Positions 9,853-22,823 of a DNA stretch of 64,000 bases are shown here, piece after piece. A program made the position numbers and the translations under genes. The DNA is from Limnanthes douglasii subsp. nivea (Eukaryota; Streptophyta; Magnoliopsida; Brassicales; Limnanthaceae): positions 63,760,352 to 63,824,351 of the forward strand of contig JAUPFV010000004.1 of NCBI GenBank assembly GCA_036936605.1, written 5' to 3'. The notes below the pieces were generated by a model. It was not told the DNA's origin, did not search any database, and was given only the letters and a program-made list of their open reading frames with translations. Position 1 is the stretch's first letter. Every line of letters begins with the position of its first letter.

Positions 9853-12715
9853 TTAGGGCCTGTTCCCTTTGGATTTTTCTTCACCACCGTCTTGTTTGGG
9901 ACTTTTGAGTTCAGCACTTGAACTCTCACCTATTCCTTCATCATCAGTGAAGTCAACTCCACTAGAGTAGTTATGCTTATCACCATCTGCTAAGGTGTAG
10001 AATGGGATTTCGTCGTATTCCACGTATTTCCATAAGGGATCAAGGGTTCTCTTGGTAAAGGTCTCATGAAATAATAGGACCATATCGAATTTGATCCTAT
10101 AATCCTTATTCTTTAGGGAATCCACTACCACATTGGCATACTTCTTTATTACTTGCAGCAACGACTTGTTTTTGTTGGTATTCCAAGGCCTCATTCTCTT
10201 TAATCTTCTCTTCGATAGTGCTCTCCAACTTGGTCTTCTCATTGGATAAAGTTTGGATAGTACCATCCTTAGTTTTCAATTGCTCCTTCAAGACTGTGAG
10301 GTTTTGTGAAGAAGAGGTCTCCAGGTTAGAGTATTTGGTTTGAAGCTCCTTGTTGGCCGCCTCTAATGCAAGCAGTTTGTCAGCTACCTCTTCTTTATCC
10401 TTCTTTAACACCTCTATGCTCTGTTGAGCACTGAGAAGATTATCTGACAAATTTTGTTTGCCAGTGGTTAGAGGATAATGGTGCATATTTGAGTTCTTAC
10501 CTGCCTCTCCAGATCAAGTACTGGTCGGATGTAGCCTAGGAGGCCATGACTCAAGGTGTCTTGCTCCCCGAATATAGAGTAGGACTTCCCATTATAAGTC
10601 ACCACATTTGAAGAACTGAGAGGGTGGTAAGGACCCGCAAAATAATATTTCTCTAGATCATTAAAATAGATATAAATGTTTTGAAAGGCATTAAGGTCCA
10701 CCTCATCGTTTCCATCACCAGCGACCTATCCGGAGTGAAGGTCAGTTGGAATTTTCTCTTGTAAGATGGGCTCAGTAGGAGCTGGGGGGAGGACTTCAGG
10801 TGGGCGAAGGATTATCTCTGCTCATAGAGTGACCTTTTTTTTCTTGGCATCTTTTTCATCGTTGTTGGCCTTACATTTTTTATCCTTATTCGGAGGCTTT
10901 GGTGGGTTCTTTGACCCACCAGCTTCCTTCACCATTACCTCTACTGCTTTCAGCAAAACAGCATTGATGCCCTATGGTTTTTCGAACTGGTCCCCTCAGT
11001 CATTTGAGCTGGGTATGTCGTGGCCTTCTTCTTTCTGTTCTTCATTTTGTTGGGGGCTTTGGCCCTATAAGGCAGGTATAACTTAGCATTCTTGGCTTCT
11101 GTCCTATTTAGGATCACATCTGCAAGGGGAGGGGCAGTTAACTCTTCCTATGTGAGATCTCTTCTACATGTCGTGTTCCACAGGTGAGACCTCACAAAGT
11201 TGCCTGACTTGAAGCAATTATGGAAGGTATTTCCCCAGTTCTCCAAAGCCCAAGCCTTTAGCTTGGCGCAAGTATCTTGCCCTGCCTCCAAGTAACCCAT
11301 GAACTCCTTCGGATGAACTGGAAAGGCATATAAGTTAGTCTAAATTCAAAACAAAAACTTATAACTTAAAATATAAAAAACAAGAGAAACTCATCAGTGC
11401 TCTTCCAACGACTGGTTAAAAGGCTTGGGTTTGGGTCAGCCTTAATCTTCCCGTCATTCTCCCAAGTCCTACTAATGAAGAGGAACTGCGTCCTCCATGG
11501 TTTTTCGGACTCCAAGAGGTCATCCACTACCTTATAGTCATTCCCCGTGTTGTAATAGTAGAAGGGAATCTGATGGTTCTTGCACAAGTTTGCCACAACA
11601 ACAAATTGTTCCATCGGTAGTGAAATCTTGGACAGCCTGTACACCATGATGCATGCTAGAAGGGTATACCAAGCATTGGGGCTCAGTTGGCTGGGACATG
11701 GCTTGATCAGATGGAAATATCTGACTATTTCCGGATCCATAGGAAACCGAAGTCCCCAGTTCAATACTTCAGTATAGACTACCATATCGTTTAGCTTGCA
11801 ATCCATGTGGGTCTCCAGAGTGATTAGGATCCTCACTTTCACAGATTCTGGGATCCTCCACTTAATGCAGATCCGACCAAGCTCAACTGTGTGGGTATAC
11901 ACATATTTAATATTTTGAAGGGCCACCAAGTATTCTACACTCGCCTTCTTGAAACAGGGACCCGCTTTGCCCTTCAAACTCTCCGGAAGAGCATCCAGAT
12001 GAGTCATGCCCACCTTAGTTTTGCCTTTCTAGTTTGAAATTGTATCCCCTGTTTAACCGGACGCCTCAACCTCAAAAGGGGCTTCCTCTATGATATCTTT
12101 CACATTTTCTTCCATCATTGTGGAACGCTGTTTGGATGGTTTTGAAAAAGGTTGTTCTGATGCATTTAAGGGTGGTTGTTCGGGTGTTTTTGTAAACAGT
12201 TGTACAAAAGGTTGTGCAGAAGATGCTTCTTATAATCTGGTATCCGGTAGAGGCTGCTGCCCGGATGATTTAGCTTGAGATACATGCTTTACTACCTCCG
12301 AACTGGAGGGCTTTGAAGATGAAGGAGTATATTTTGGTTTAGACTAACGTGTGAACCAGCGATAAGTTAACTTGTCTGGTCATTTTTCTGTGTATGATCC
12401 TATCGCAATGAAGGGTGAGGGTTTCCTTACACTGGAAACGACTTTTTGCTTGGGTAAAGGGTTTTGGGATTATTGGACTGAGGAACCAGATGAGAGAGGT
12501 GTAAGATTCGCTACAAAAGGAAGTTTCTTAACTTTAGGGTTTCTTGAAAAAGATGACCCCTGATCAGTAGTTTGTTGTGGCCGATTACCTTTTTCACTTG
12601 CAAAAACAGGAATGCCAGCAGCAATATGATTGTCCCTCGCTACTTTCTGTTCTGTCTCTAATTCAGACAAGTTCAACCAACCTCCTTTAACTAAGGCGTT
12701 TCTGGCTGTGAACAT
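9853..12715 (-). pseudogene. Antisense ORF of A2, several frameshifts
   Basis: This is homologous to the antisense ORF of A along its length. The N-terminus is nearly the same (MFTARNALVKGGWLNLSELE from 12715). The Transposase_28-like domain at 12013-11390 keeps CPSQLSPNAWYTLLACIM, WGLRFPMDPEIV and PMEQF. Next come the intron region, the region with FAGPYHPL and YNGKSYS (10701-10500), a coiled coil (10486-10106) and VLLFHETFTKRTLDPLW with an acidic tail. The intron acceptor (ctttccag, near 11320) is intact, but the donor reads ATGAGT where a GTGAGT-type site is expected, so splicing there is probably lost. The frame is broken at several points between these blocks. Confidence 0.78.
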
Positions 12716-13172
12716 ATATGACTCGAGAACAAATTTGAAGGTGAACTGAACTCTCTCTCTATCTCTAAGAATGCTTATGATTTTGTGAAGACAATGAAAT
12801 AGTAGAACAGTTTATATATAACGGTGAAAAAAGCAGTTACCTAGGAGGAGTTGGATCGATTTTTTAACAGTGATTAAAAGTTGCAAAGTGTGAAAATTAA
12901 AGCGTATGTAACTTTCTAGCCTAGTGGGTGCGACAATCTAGGAGAAAATATGGCTGGGAGGTCGAACTAAAGCCTGACACATGTCTCACAATTCAAGAAA
13001 AACTCTTAGAATTCTGAGATGAGAAATCAGTTCTGAAAATGTACGAATAGGGTCACAATTGAAGAAAAACTCTTGCACTTCAAACGACACAAGCAGATCG
13101 GAAAAAGTTGACATTGATTTTTTGAGTTTTAAATCTTCCAAAGATCTTTTGCCAGACCTAATAAGGGGCTAC
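12716..13172 (-). promoter_or_regulatory. Antisense promoter and leader of ORF A2, plus polypurine tract
   Basis: A TATA box (TATATATAA on the minus strand, 12820-12812) lies about 100 bp before the antisense ATG at 12715. A leader containing gagatagagagagag follows. This matches the arrangement in A. The segment ends at the LTR border with ataaggggctac. Confidence 0.55.
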
Positions 13173-13550
13173 TGATGAGTTCAGAGATTTCAGTCACTAT
13201 GCCAAGAATAAATTCGAAGGGAAATTCGGACAAAACCACCACACTAAAAATCCATATAGGTCAAATGTGTTAATTATTGACTAAGCTAGTTGCTAATCAA
13301 CTTAAGACTACATTACTAATGGGTCCTTAAACTTAACCCGGTTTCAAACCTGACCCAATAAGCCCATGGGTCAGTAACCAAGTATAAATACCCTAACCAC
13401 TTTCACTAATGAGGGTGATCAGAATTTATTACTAGTAGGCAGCTTAACTATCTCTCTACTTTTTACATTAAACACAAAACACAACAAACTTATCAAAACA
13501 CCTTTTAAATACTTTACCAGATTACACTCAGCCATAAATAAACCACACCA
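13173..13550 (+). repeat. 3' LTR of A2
   Basis: About 378 bp. It starts TGATGAGTTC after aaggggctac and ends AACCACACCA. The TATA box TATAAATA is at 13383-13390. It is clearly alignable to the LTR at 9238-9647 in the promoter block (tgacccaataagcccat..., accactttcac) but divergent elsewhere, so A2 is an older or different subfamily. Confidence 0.72.
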
Positions 13551-14265
13551 TAGTTGAACTTGAATTTGAACTTAATCAAAATATACTATGAACAGTCAGT
13601 TAATGACTTAGTCAATATCTTTGTCGATATTATTCGAACTGTGATGTGTTCCATTTGGAGCTCAGCTTCTAGCTCTATTTTATTCAGACATGCATGATAC
13701 TGGATATCATAAAGTTAGCTTTTTGGATTAGATCATTATTTTTTAAAATATTTATCAAATACACTTGGTTTGTTCTGATAAAGTTATTTTATTTAAGAGA
13801 TGTACTACTACAACATCATCCGTATGTTTGTGTTCCAAATAATAACTCATCAATTGAGGTCGAGATGTGATGGATGTTTCATAACAAACAACGTGAAGAC
13901 GTGCTCAACTTGTCAGATCGTATAGTACTGGTTAACCAGTTCGCTAGTTGTTTATAGTATGCACACCTATTGCGGAGAGCATTTATACTTGAAGATCAAA
14001 TTTTCGCATTACTCAATAGAATATGAGGTAAAAGTCGGATAACCATAGAGAACTAATACTCTTCAGTCTCGTGTCGAGGGTGGGAGTTATTGGTAAAGTG
14101 TAAAGATTATTTGATGCATGATGTAGTCAATGTAATATTTATCTTACCAGGTTAAGGAGGGTGGTGAACCCTATTAGTACGAGTAGTAACCTTTTAAAGA
14201 CAACGATCACTATTTTTAGTATCAAAATTGCATTGCGAATATAAAACTGAAGTAATATGTTTTTT
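13551..14265. other. Intergenic, no gene recognised
   Basis: No open frame or RNA gene is visible. Towards its right end the sequence accttattgcgccaccaaaaagg resembles the untranslated region downstream of integrase in element B (ccttctcgcgccaccgaggtagg, near 36121). The right part is therefore probably the 3' UTR of the integrase relic that follows on the minus strand. Confidence 0.5.
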
Positions 14266-14890
14266 AGGAAATAAAATATATTTCATTAATATAAAGACTT
14301 ACATTGTACCTCCTTAAAAAACCTTATTGCGCCACCAAAAAGGAAAACTAGCGCACAAACAACTTATAAAGTTAAGTGATATAATTTTAGATGGTTGGTG
14401 TTCAAAGGTTGCTTCTGGACATTCACTTCCATGTCCTCTAGCCGATACGACCCATGATGTTCTTTGGGGAGTACTTTGTAGGATCAATACCATTCGATAA
14501 CCAGTTTTCTTGCGTTTTTATCATTTGCCCCTTGGAATACTTTCTGCATAGCCTGGTCACCGAATTAAAGATCGTTTTGCCTTATTTTAGTGTTGAACCG
14601 TCCTTTTGTTAAGCATTTATAGTGCACTACCTGAACCCGACCTTTGTCGTAGCGTTTTCGATTAAATCGGTAATGATTTGTCGCTCGGAAACATTAACTT
14701 CCTCCGTATAATGTTTAACTTTGTGATTGGAGATGATTATCTCAAGGGGACAATAACATTCATATCATACATTAAAGAGAAATAAGTTTCATAATTTGTT
14801 GACCTGGGTGCCGTTTCGTAAGCCCGTAGTACCTTGGCAAGTTTGGCAAGAAATTAAATTCCTCCCGAAAGTAGGAACATACATTATAAA
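14266..14890 (-). pseudogene. Ty3/gypsy integrase C-terminal relic
   Basis: Minus-strand translation gives VLRAYETAPRSTNYETYFSL and, in another frame, FGDQAMQKVFQGANDKNARK, PKEHHGSYRLEDME and LNTNHLKLY. These match the end of the DDE core and the C-terminal domain of plant gypsy integrases (AYRTTPR...ETPFSLVYG; GTYRLED; NTEHLKRYY). Several frameshifts and stops show it is dead. It lies in opposite orientation to A and is not part of it. Confidence 0.75.
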
Positions 14891-15239
14891 AATAATACAT
14901 GTCCAATGGAAAGTTCTAAAAATAAATCATGAATAGCTAAAACATCATATGAACTCCCGTTTGCCGTGAAAATGGATCTTTCATCATCGTTTAAAATCCT
15001 GCTCTTTAGCGTACCTTGCAACACAAACATGAGTTGTTGCAGCCGAATCAACCCACCAAGTATTTATTTTTACATAAACTATAGTATTTTATAGAAACAA
15101 CCAAAGATGTGAGAATACATTTGCTTAACAAATAAGCATTGACCAACGATCCTTCTTCAGATGTTTCTCACAATCTTTCTTCAGATGTTCTTTCTCCTAT
15201 AAGAAATAGTATCAACCAACAATTAATTCTCAGGCTGTT

Positions 15240-15860
15240 TTTCTTAACCGGACCTTGACTGGGTCATTTGCCATCAGTCTTCTGCTTAGGCCCTGCCTAT
15301 TTTGCAGGTGTAATCATATTAACCCTATATGTTATGACTTTAAGTTTCTCCTCCTCACGTGCAGCGTGGGAAAGCAACTTATTAATATTCCACTTTTCCC
15401 GCATGCAGATATAGATGGAGTGTAAAAACTTAAACCAGTTTGGCAGCGAATGAAATATGAACCCTACTATGCATTCACCAGGTAAGTTTAAACCGATTGC
15501 CTTTAACTTTTAGCCAATCATCGACATTCCCAGGATGTGCTCCAGAATTTTGCATTTTTCATTATACTTTTTTGTAGCTAGCTCGATGAGAAAACGTTGC
15601 ATCTCTACCTTCTCATTTTTGGAAAAGGCTTTCTCGACCTCCGCGAGAAAGACCAAGGCAGTGGTAACACCTTTAGGGACAACCCCACAAAATGTTAATG
15701 GTATTCCCTGTAACAAAAGCACCATGCATAACTTATTTGACTTCTCTCACCTTTCATCGCCCTCCGGTGTACTTTTCGAACTAACGGGGGATGGTGTAGG
15801 AGTTGAGATGGTCATAATCATGTACAGATAAAACACAATAACATATCTTATTTTCACAAT
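15240..15860 (-). pseudogene. gag: Ty1/copia gag relic
   Basis: The minus strand encodes LAEVEKAFSKNEKVEMQRFL, ELATKKYNEKCKILEHILGM, and further on REKWNINKLLSHAAREEEKL. This is the plant copia Gag (UBN2-type) pattern: WD.VEK.FSKNEK, KYN.KGNIREHI and EKW...LI....EE. It starts with MTISTPTPSP near 15815. The frame breaks around 15520 (MIG-stop) and again after 15300. No pol region adjoins it; the TRIM element follows on the other side. Confidence 0.78.
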
Positions 15861-15916
15861 TGGAAGTCTATACAATCCAACATGGGTGAACGGTTCCCAA
15901 GTAGACTGTAATCAGT

Positions 15917-16372
15917 TGTTAAGAGTGAGTAAACTTGATCCTTTATCCCACATCGCTTAGACTGAACAAGTACTTACAATATATAAGTGAATGAAATATC
16001 TCAACTAAAGTGAGGCCTTTTGGGAGTGAACCAAGAGCGAAACCGTGCGGGACTAATCGCCCAAAGCGGACAATATCACATTAGTTGGTGGAGATATTTC
16101 TGGCATGGTATCAGAGCAAGGTTGAAACTTGTGTTCTAAGCCATGCAATGGGTGTATTGAGTGAGGCGGAATGCATAGAGTGTATATGCCATTCCGCGGA
16201 TCAAGTTTAAGGGAGAGTGTTAAGAGTGAGTAAACTTGATCATTTATCCCACATCGCTTAGTAGACTGAACAAGTACTTACAATATATAAGTGAATGAAA
16301 TGTCTCAACTAAAGTGAGGCCTTTTGGGAGTGAACCAAGAGCAAAACCGTGCGGGACTAATCGCCCAAAATA
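15917..16372 (+). mobile_element. TRIM (terminal-repeat retrotransposon in miniature)
   Basis: Two direct repeats begin TGTTAAGAGTGAGTAAACTT, at 15917 and 16218. The first ends GGCA at 16105 and is followed at once by TGGTATCAGAGC (16106-16117), the primer-binding site for the initiator methionine tRNA. The internal part is only about 112 bp and ends in a purine tract (aagggagag) before the second repeat. The first LTR is 189 bp. The second aligns for about 155 bp and then stops, so it is truncated. There is no coding capacity, as expected for a TRIM. Confidence 0.82.
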
Positions 16373-17581
16373 TAACTGAGAACATATGCATGAACATGGC
16401 AAATACATGTAAAACAAAAAATAAATTCCATGATAATATATACCGAAAGGCAAATCATACTAACATGAAATTTTATAAGTTTCATAAAAATACCATGACC
16501 ATTATTTTAAATTCACGGAGGGTCGATTTCACCTACTTAAAATAAAATAATTGCAATGATGTATTTAATATATCCTAAGTACTGATGAAACCTTTCGTAG
16601 GTCCGTTTTCATAAACTTAAAATTAAAATCAACATAAAGACCATTTTCAATAATTTTCTCCACTACATGATTAATTTAAACCCAAACGTGAACCTTCCGA
16701 ATGACCGATAATATTTGAATTTAAATTAATCCCCAGACCTTTCGAAGCCTATGATCCATAAGAAAATTAATTTTAACCTTCTGACGGGCCAATTAAATTA
16801 ATTTATTAGTTTTACCTACTGGTCTACGAAACCTTAGTCATGCATTACCATTTACTTATTCAAGCACATATAATTTAATTTACAAGTAAACATACAACAA
16901 TTAGCATGTCAAACACATCATATTTGGGAAATAAATCATTTTAAACATTTTAAAATTATTTAATTAAAATATTTTTCGTTTTTTGGATAAATAATATTTT
17001 CGAAAAAACATTGTTCATCAGTCAAAAAATATTGTTGACCTCATGAAAAAAAACATATTGCATAACATTTTCTTATGAATAGTATTTCTAATGAATGATA
17101 TTTTTGATGGATAGTATTTTTAAGAACATTATTCATCCTTCAAAAATATTGTTCACACATTATTCATATTACGGGGAAAACAACACTTTTCACAACACTC
17201 ATACTGTTATCATCGCGATAATAGTGGATTGCGAATTACCTCGCAAGTTGCATTGTTCATCCACAACTTTTGCAGTTTGCTGACCATTGTGAACATCACC
17301 GGACAGTCTTCGATCAACATTAACATCAGGGTTTAAGCCGTTGATGATTCGTTGTCCCAATAGTTTGAATTTACAAATAAAAAACATATAATCACATATC
17401 ATACTCTTCAATCGAATAAATCAAAACTTATGCTTTTCACACAATTCCTAAATCCATGGCCTAACCAGCTCAATCAACATATAATCCTAATGACATGGAT
17501 TCTTTACGGTGAATAACTTTTTTATCAATATATATATATATATAATTCGATTATTCTATCGAATCCAAAAAGGGTTTTACT
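16373..17581 (-). other. AT-rich, non-coding internal part of a minus-strand LTR element
   Basis: No gag or pol motif is visible. Because a primer-binding site and LTR lie just to the right in minus orientation, this stretch is probably the leader or eroded interior of that element. It contains several copies of an attgttcat / aatattgttca motif between 16990 and 17170. Confidence 0.4.
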
Positions 17582-18289
17582 GGCTCTGATACCAATTGTT
17601 ATATATTATTTAAAATCGCATCAAATAATATATAATAAAAACGCAGAAAATAATTAGAAAGTCTCTTGTGGATTCACCTAATGAATAAACAAAAAGAATA
17701 ATACTTAGGGGTTTATCTATTGTTTTCCATGTAGTATTCTCTTGTTCATTTTCGTTATGTTGCTTTTTATATAGTATTTTATTGTTCATTTTCGTTTTTC
17801 AGTGATTTTGTATATTGATTTAGGAAACCTCGAGAATGAGTTAGTAAAAAATGAATGACTTCTAGACACTGAAGAAAGCGGTCGTCTGTTTTAAAAGGGT
17901 TTAGGATGATGAAATTCCTAAATATAGCCCATTACTTATAGTTTTTACAATGTGAAATCCAACATTATAAAGCTCATCATTTATTCCTTCATTGTGTTCG
18001 GGGACCATAACCTGATAAATTGATAATTCAATTTATTTTTGTGATTTATTAATTCATGCCTAAGTGTTGAGATTTGTGTCCTTTTCATCACAATGCCCAA
18101 ATTCAATCCGATTACCACACTTGAGCTGATCACGTATTTCCATCCATAAGTCCAATTTAGTTAATTAAATAATTAACTCGATTACTTTAGATTTTGGACT
18201 TTCTTAAAACAATGACCGGATGTGTTTATTTAACATTTCGGTCTAAATTATTTCGTTCCATAATTATATTAAATAAATATATTCCAACA
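17582..18289 (-). repeat. LTR with primer-binding site, copia type, minus orientation
   Basis: Read on the minus strand, the repeat starts TGTTGGAATATATTTA at 18289 and ends AATATATAACA at 17597 (693 bp). Two bases later comes TGGTATCAGAGCC (17594-17582), the complement of the methionine initiator tRNA 3' end. TGTTGGA starts and this primer are typical of plant Ty1/copia elements. No second LTR was found in the window. Confidence 0.7.
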
Positions 18290-18959
18290 ATGTCACTTGG
18301 CAAAACAAAACAAGAATATTTGAGTGACCGCTTCACATGCTTTGTTGCAGTTCAGGTTATCTCGAGTACATCTATAGATAACTACGATCTATTTGAAGTT
18401 TTGGTATCCTATATCTTTTGTAATCTGTTGTTGAGATTCAATTTTGATTATGTCGTTTTTTACAACTATTTACCACTTTCTTTAATTTATATAAGGTAAA
18501 GATATGTCCAACATAGATGAGAAACAACTAGTGCTATACGCACAAATTGCTAACCTTTTCAACTTTGATCCGTCGGTTGCATGGTATAAACTTAAAAGAA
18601 CGTATACCTCACTCTTTTTCGTATAAATAAATAAACATTTGGATTGCTCGAAGCATGCTAGTACATCCAAGTTTAAATCCATATTTTTGAAATGGAATTG
18701 AATGTTAAGGTAGCATAAGAAAATAGTTTTATGAAATAGACTTTATTTTAAAAATTTAGATTATAAACACATATAATCCTAATTTAATAAATTTTTATAT
18801 TTAAAAAAAAATTGGATGAAAAGTCTAACAATTATTTGAAATGATATATGTTAACTTTTAAAAAATTAAAAAACTAATTGAAATAGAAAATGATTAAATT
18901 ATCATAAAGAAGAAACACACGAGTAGTCATATAATAATAAATAAAAACTTAGCCATAGA
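18290..18959. other. AT-rich intergenic, no gene recognised
   Basis: Short open frames only, none with recognisable motifs. The right part runs into the H4 promoter. Confidence 0.5.
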
Positions 18960-19566
<607 letters not shown>

Positions 19567-19584
19567 GTAATGTTTGTGTAGGCC

Positions 19585-21400
19585 AGGGTTGTTTAATCGA
19601 ATGCGATTCTGAGTTTTTCTTATTCGATTTTGTGGATTGTCCTTTGGAACTGTAATGGATTTCCAATTGCCAAAATTTACAACTATTAAGGTGTTTGATT
19701 TTGATTTCGGTTTTCGGAATTGCAATAGAACCTTAAGCTTGTAAATTTCAAATTGCGAAGGAACAAATGTATCACTTTACTGAATGTTCTATGTCTAAAT
19801 TTTGGGTTTATAATACTTTTATTATCTGAGAGCATTGTGCATACAATGTGCCTATAAGTGATGTGTCAGACTTTATGAGATCACATATCTTGCTGCTCAT
19901 GATAACCCTAAGGATTTATGCAAGTTGTTAACTACTTCAAGCCAAGTTCATGCCCAAGCTGCTCTTGTAGTCATTGGTCTGTTTGGCAATCGCACTTGCA
20001 AATAGAGGTCATCTACCAGGGTTTTTGCTTGACATAGTGACTGATGATCTAAATTATGCAACTTTGTTAGCTGGACTATGATAGCGTTCTAGCTGCTGCA
20101 TCATGATCAATCAAGAGTTGATCTAGGGGAGCTTGTCGGTACACCTTACCTTGTTTGCATCAGTTTCATGCTAATTGCATTTACCTGTGGATGCGGCTAT
20201 AGGGAACTTTCAAAACTGGAACAGACTAGCCTGAAATAAAGCAAGTTGGAGGATATGCCTCTCATATGTATTAAGCTTACCATGGGCTGTTGGCGGTTGA
20301 CGTGAAACACTTGAGTGTAACCAATAAGTTTATGAAAAGCCGAAAAGGGATCAAATAACAACTAAGGCGTACAAGCTCAACTAAAACTTGGTTTTTTTTC
20401 TTTCTGTAATTTTAATGAAGAGCTTTGGTGCCTATCTGTCATATAAGATGCCATATACAGGGCAGTCTCATGCATCAAGTCCAAGTCTCTTCTAGTTTAA
20501 CACAGGGAGGCTACTCCAAAATATACACTGAGGCCTCTAAAAGGACATACTTTAAAAGATTATATGGGCTTTGTTTTGTGTGTATCAGAGTGTTGCCCTC
20601 CTTATAATCAACTGAGGTTATTAGATTTGTATTTTGGGAAACTTGAAGCTGATGCTGATAGTTCTTCTGATGATAAAAGCCGGTTGCTGGAAAGACCTGG
20701 CTAGGGGCTGGTTAATCGAATTGGCTTCTGAATTTTTCTTATCCGATTTTGTGGATTGTCCTTTTGGAATTGTAATAGCCTTGTTGGTTGTATATGCTTT
20801 AAGTATGAAATGGGTCTCAAAATGGCCAAAGTTTACAACTATTACTGTGTTTTATTTAGATTTCGGAATTAAGATATAACTGTAAGAAACTTTTTGATTG
20901 AGAGTGTTCTTGCTGTTCATGATAGTGAGCACAGACCAGTTGGCTTCAAACTTTCTGCCCTGGTTGGTGCTTGGTTTATGGCGACAACCCCAAGGATGCG
21001 CTTGCACAGGGCAGTTGAAACTTCAAGTAAAACACTTGAGATAAATTAATAAGTTTATGAAAAAACAAAAGGAAATGGATGTTCTGGTAAATTTCACAAG
21101 CTCAGCAGAGTTTTAGTCCTCTTTTTTCTTCTATGTTTCAATAAATAGCTTGGGTGCTTAAATGTCATAAGATACCATAAAAGAGCAGGCTCATTTTTTA
21201 AGTGCAAGGCGCTACTCCTTCAACACGAGGAGGTATCTAGAAGGACTTGATCCAAAAGATAATATTGGCGTATCAGAGCATTGTCCTACTTATATAAGCA
21301 ACAACTGAGGTTATTAGATTTCTATTTTGGGAAACTTGAAGCTAATGCTAATAGCTCCTAAGATGATATGAAAAAGCACGTTAATATTAAGACAAGTTCT
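19585..21400 (+). repeat. Tandem duplication of the H4 3' flank with gene-like, unidentified sequence
   Basis: The block from about 19585 to 20690 is repeated, with internal deletions, from about 20700 to 21400. Matching parts include cttat(t/c)cgattttgtggattgtcc (19620 and 20735), acaactatta (19680 and 20830), aaacacttgag...aataagtttatgaaaa (20310 and 21030) and gaggttattagatt...ttttgggaaacttgaagct (20610 and 21310). The region is less AT-rich than its surroundings and has short frames, but I recognise no protein. It could be an untranslated or pseudogene segment duplicated with the H4 trailer. Confidence 0.6.
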
Positions 21401-22823
21401 TCCAATGATATACAAAACAGGTTAATGCTAAGACTAAGATTTAGCCAAAGGAATAGCTCGGATATTGAAATGCTTGTCGTCATGTCTAAAACAAGACATT
21501 AAACAACCACCAGAAATCGTTAGTGTAATTCATCAGTCCACTCTCCATGAAACTCAGTTTCATCCAGCAAACTTTCACATTTTGAAGTAAAAGATAAGTC
21601 ATATCCTGCACTGGCAAAGTATGATATCATATTAAAAATTCGCATTTCATTTCATCATACTCCTGAACACAACTTCTATTTTCCACTTCCAAGCATTTAT
21701 TTCATCGACTCGCAAAACTAACATGGATGTGCACGAATGTGTATCGTTTGCAGATACTTAGAGATCACAAAGTATTAAAGACATTTTTAATGAAAAATTG
21801 CAAAACACACTGATCTTTATCCAGTACCATACCATCACAAAGTATATCCTACTACAACGTATTGATTATTGATTCTTAAAAATGATGATTATGTTGAATA
21901 AACAGTAAGACTTTCATTTAATAAGTAATAGTTTTTTGGATAGACATGAGATTTTATTAGGTTAGTATTCACATAAATATAAAATATTGATGTTATGTAA
22001 TCTGCATTAAGTTTTGATTTTAGTTTCATTGTCCAATTATATATTAAAAATATTATTTTGAATTGAAAGATAACACCTCGTATTAAAATATATAAATTAT
22101 CAAAAAAAAAAATTGTCCTTATTTGTTTTTCCATATCAGAGAAAATGACGAATAAAATGGGTCAACTAAAAATTGGAAGATTCCAATAAGATTTTTTTTA
22201 TATATCAACAGCAACCGCATGTTAAATGATGGATCAAAATAAGTGTTTGAAAGATGAAAATATTGTTGTTACGACCTAAATAAAAATGTTCAATTTGAAG
22301 TGAAGCAAATTAAAAATATATATTTGTAATATTAATTATTATATTTTCATTTTTAATTAATTAATTTATTTATGTATATATTTATATGTTTTCGATATAG
22401 AATTAAACTATTTTGAATATAATATGTAGAGCAAATATATTTGATTTTTTAAATTCAATATAAAAAAAATATGAATTAGACTTTATAAATTTTCTCTTCT
22501 TTTATAAATTGAAACATTTTTATTTAAATTTAAAAATATATTATTTCTGGACACTGCCGGCACGAAAATAACTTAAAATATAAATAATCGAATTGACCCA
22601 TATTGTTCAAATTCAAATAAAAAAACTAAATATTTTGGATCATTCCCCAATCCAATAAGGTATACTAAAATTATGATTTTTTTAGATCCGACTAAAAAAT
22701 AATTCATCTAAAGGTTTTTTAAAAATAAAATTCACTAACTTTTATAATTATTTTAGTTCTTTATGGGTACGGTTAGATATAAAAAAATCGACACTGTTGG
22801 AAATAAAATTACGGTCATCATTA
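21401..22823. other. AT-rich intergenic, no gene recognised
   Basis: No coding frame with family motifs and no repeat structure that I can resolve. Confidence 0.5.

Larger units (their letters stand above)
9648..13550 (+). mobile_element. Older Tat relative A2: 3' UTR, antisense ORF and 3' LTR only
   Basis: Immediately after the LTR of A the sequence resumes with a 3' untranslated region like that of A (ggggctacttaaac; ccttggccatcaaagg), then a second antisense ORF and a second LTR. The gag-pol part is not present between the two LTRs. The simplest reading is that A inserted into the 3' UTR of A2, whose gag-pol then lies left of the window. A deletion in a tandem pair is the alternative. The expected duplicated target is GTAGA (9648-9652), and its partner would be off window. 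Confidence 0.7.

Noticed and set aside
10468..10500. Second intron donor (ggcag|gtaaga) in antisense ORF A2
   Set aside because: Element A has coding sequence at the aligned place (KQVRNQADII), so this is an ordinary codon stretch followed by a frameshift.
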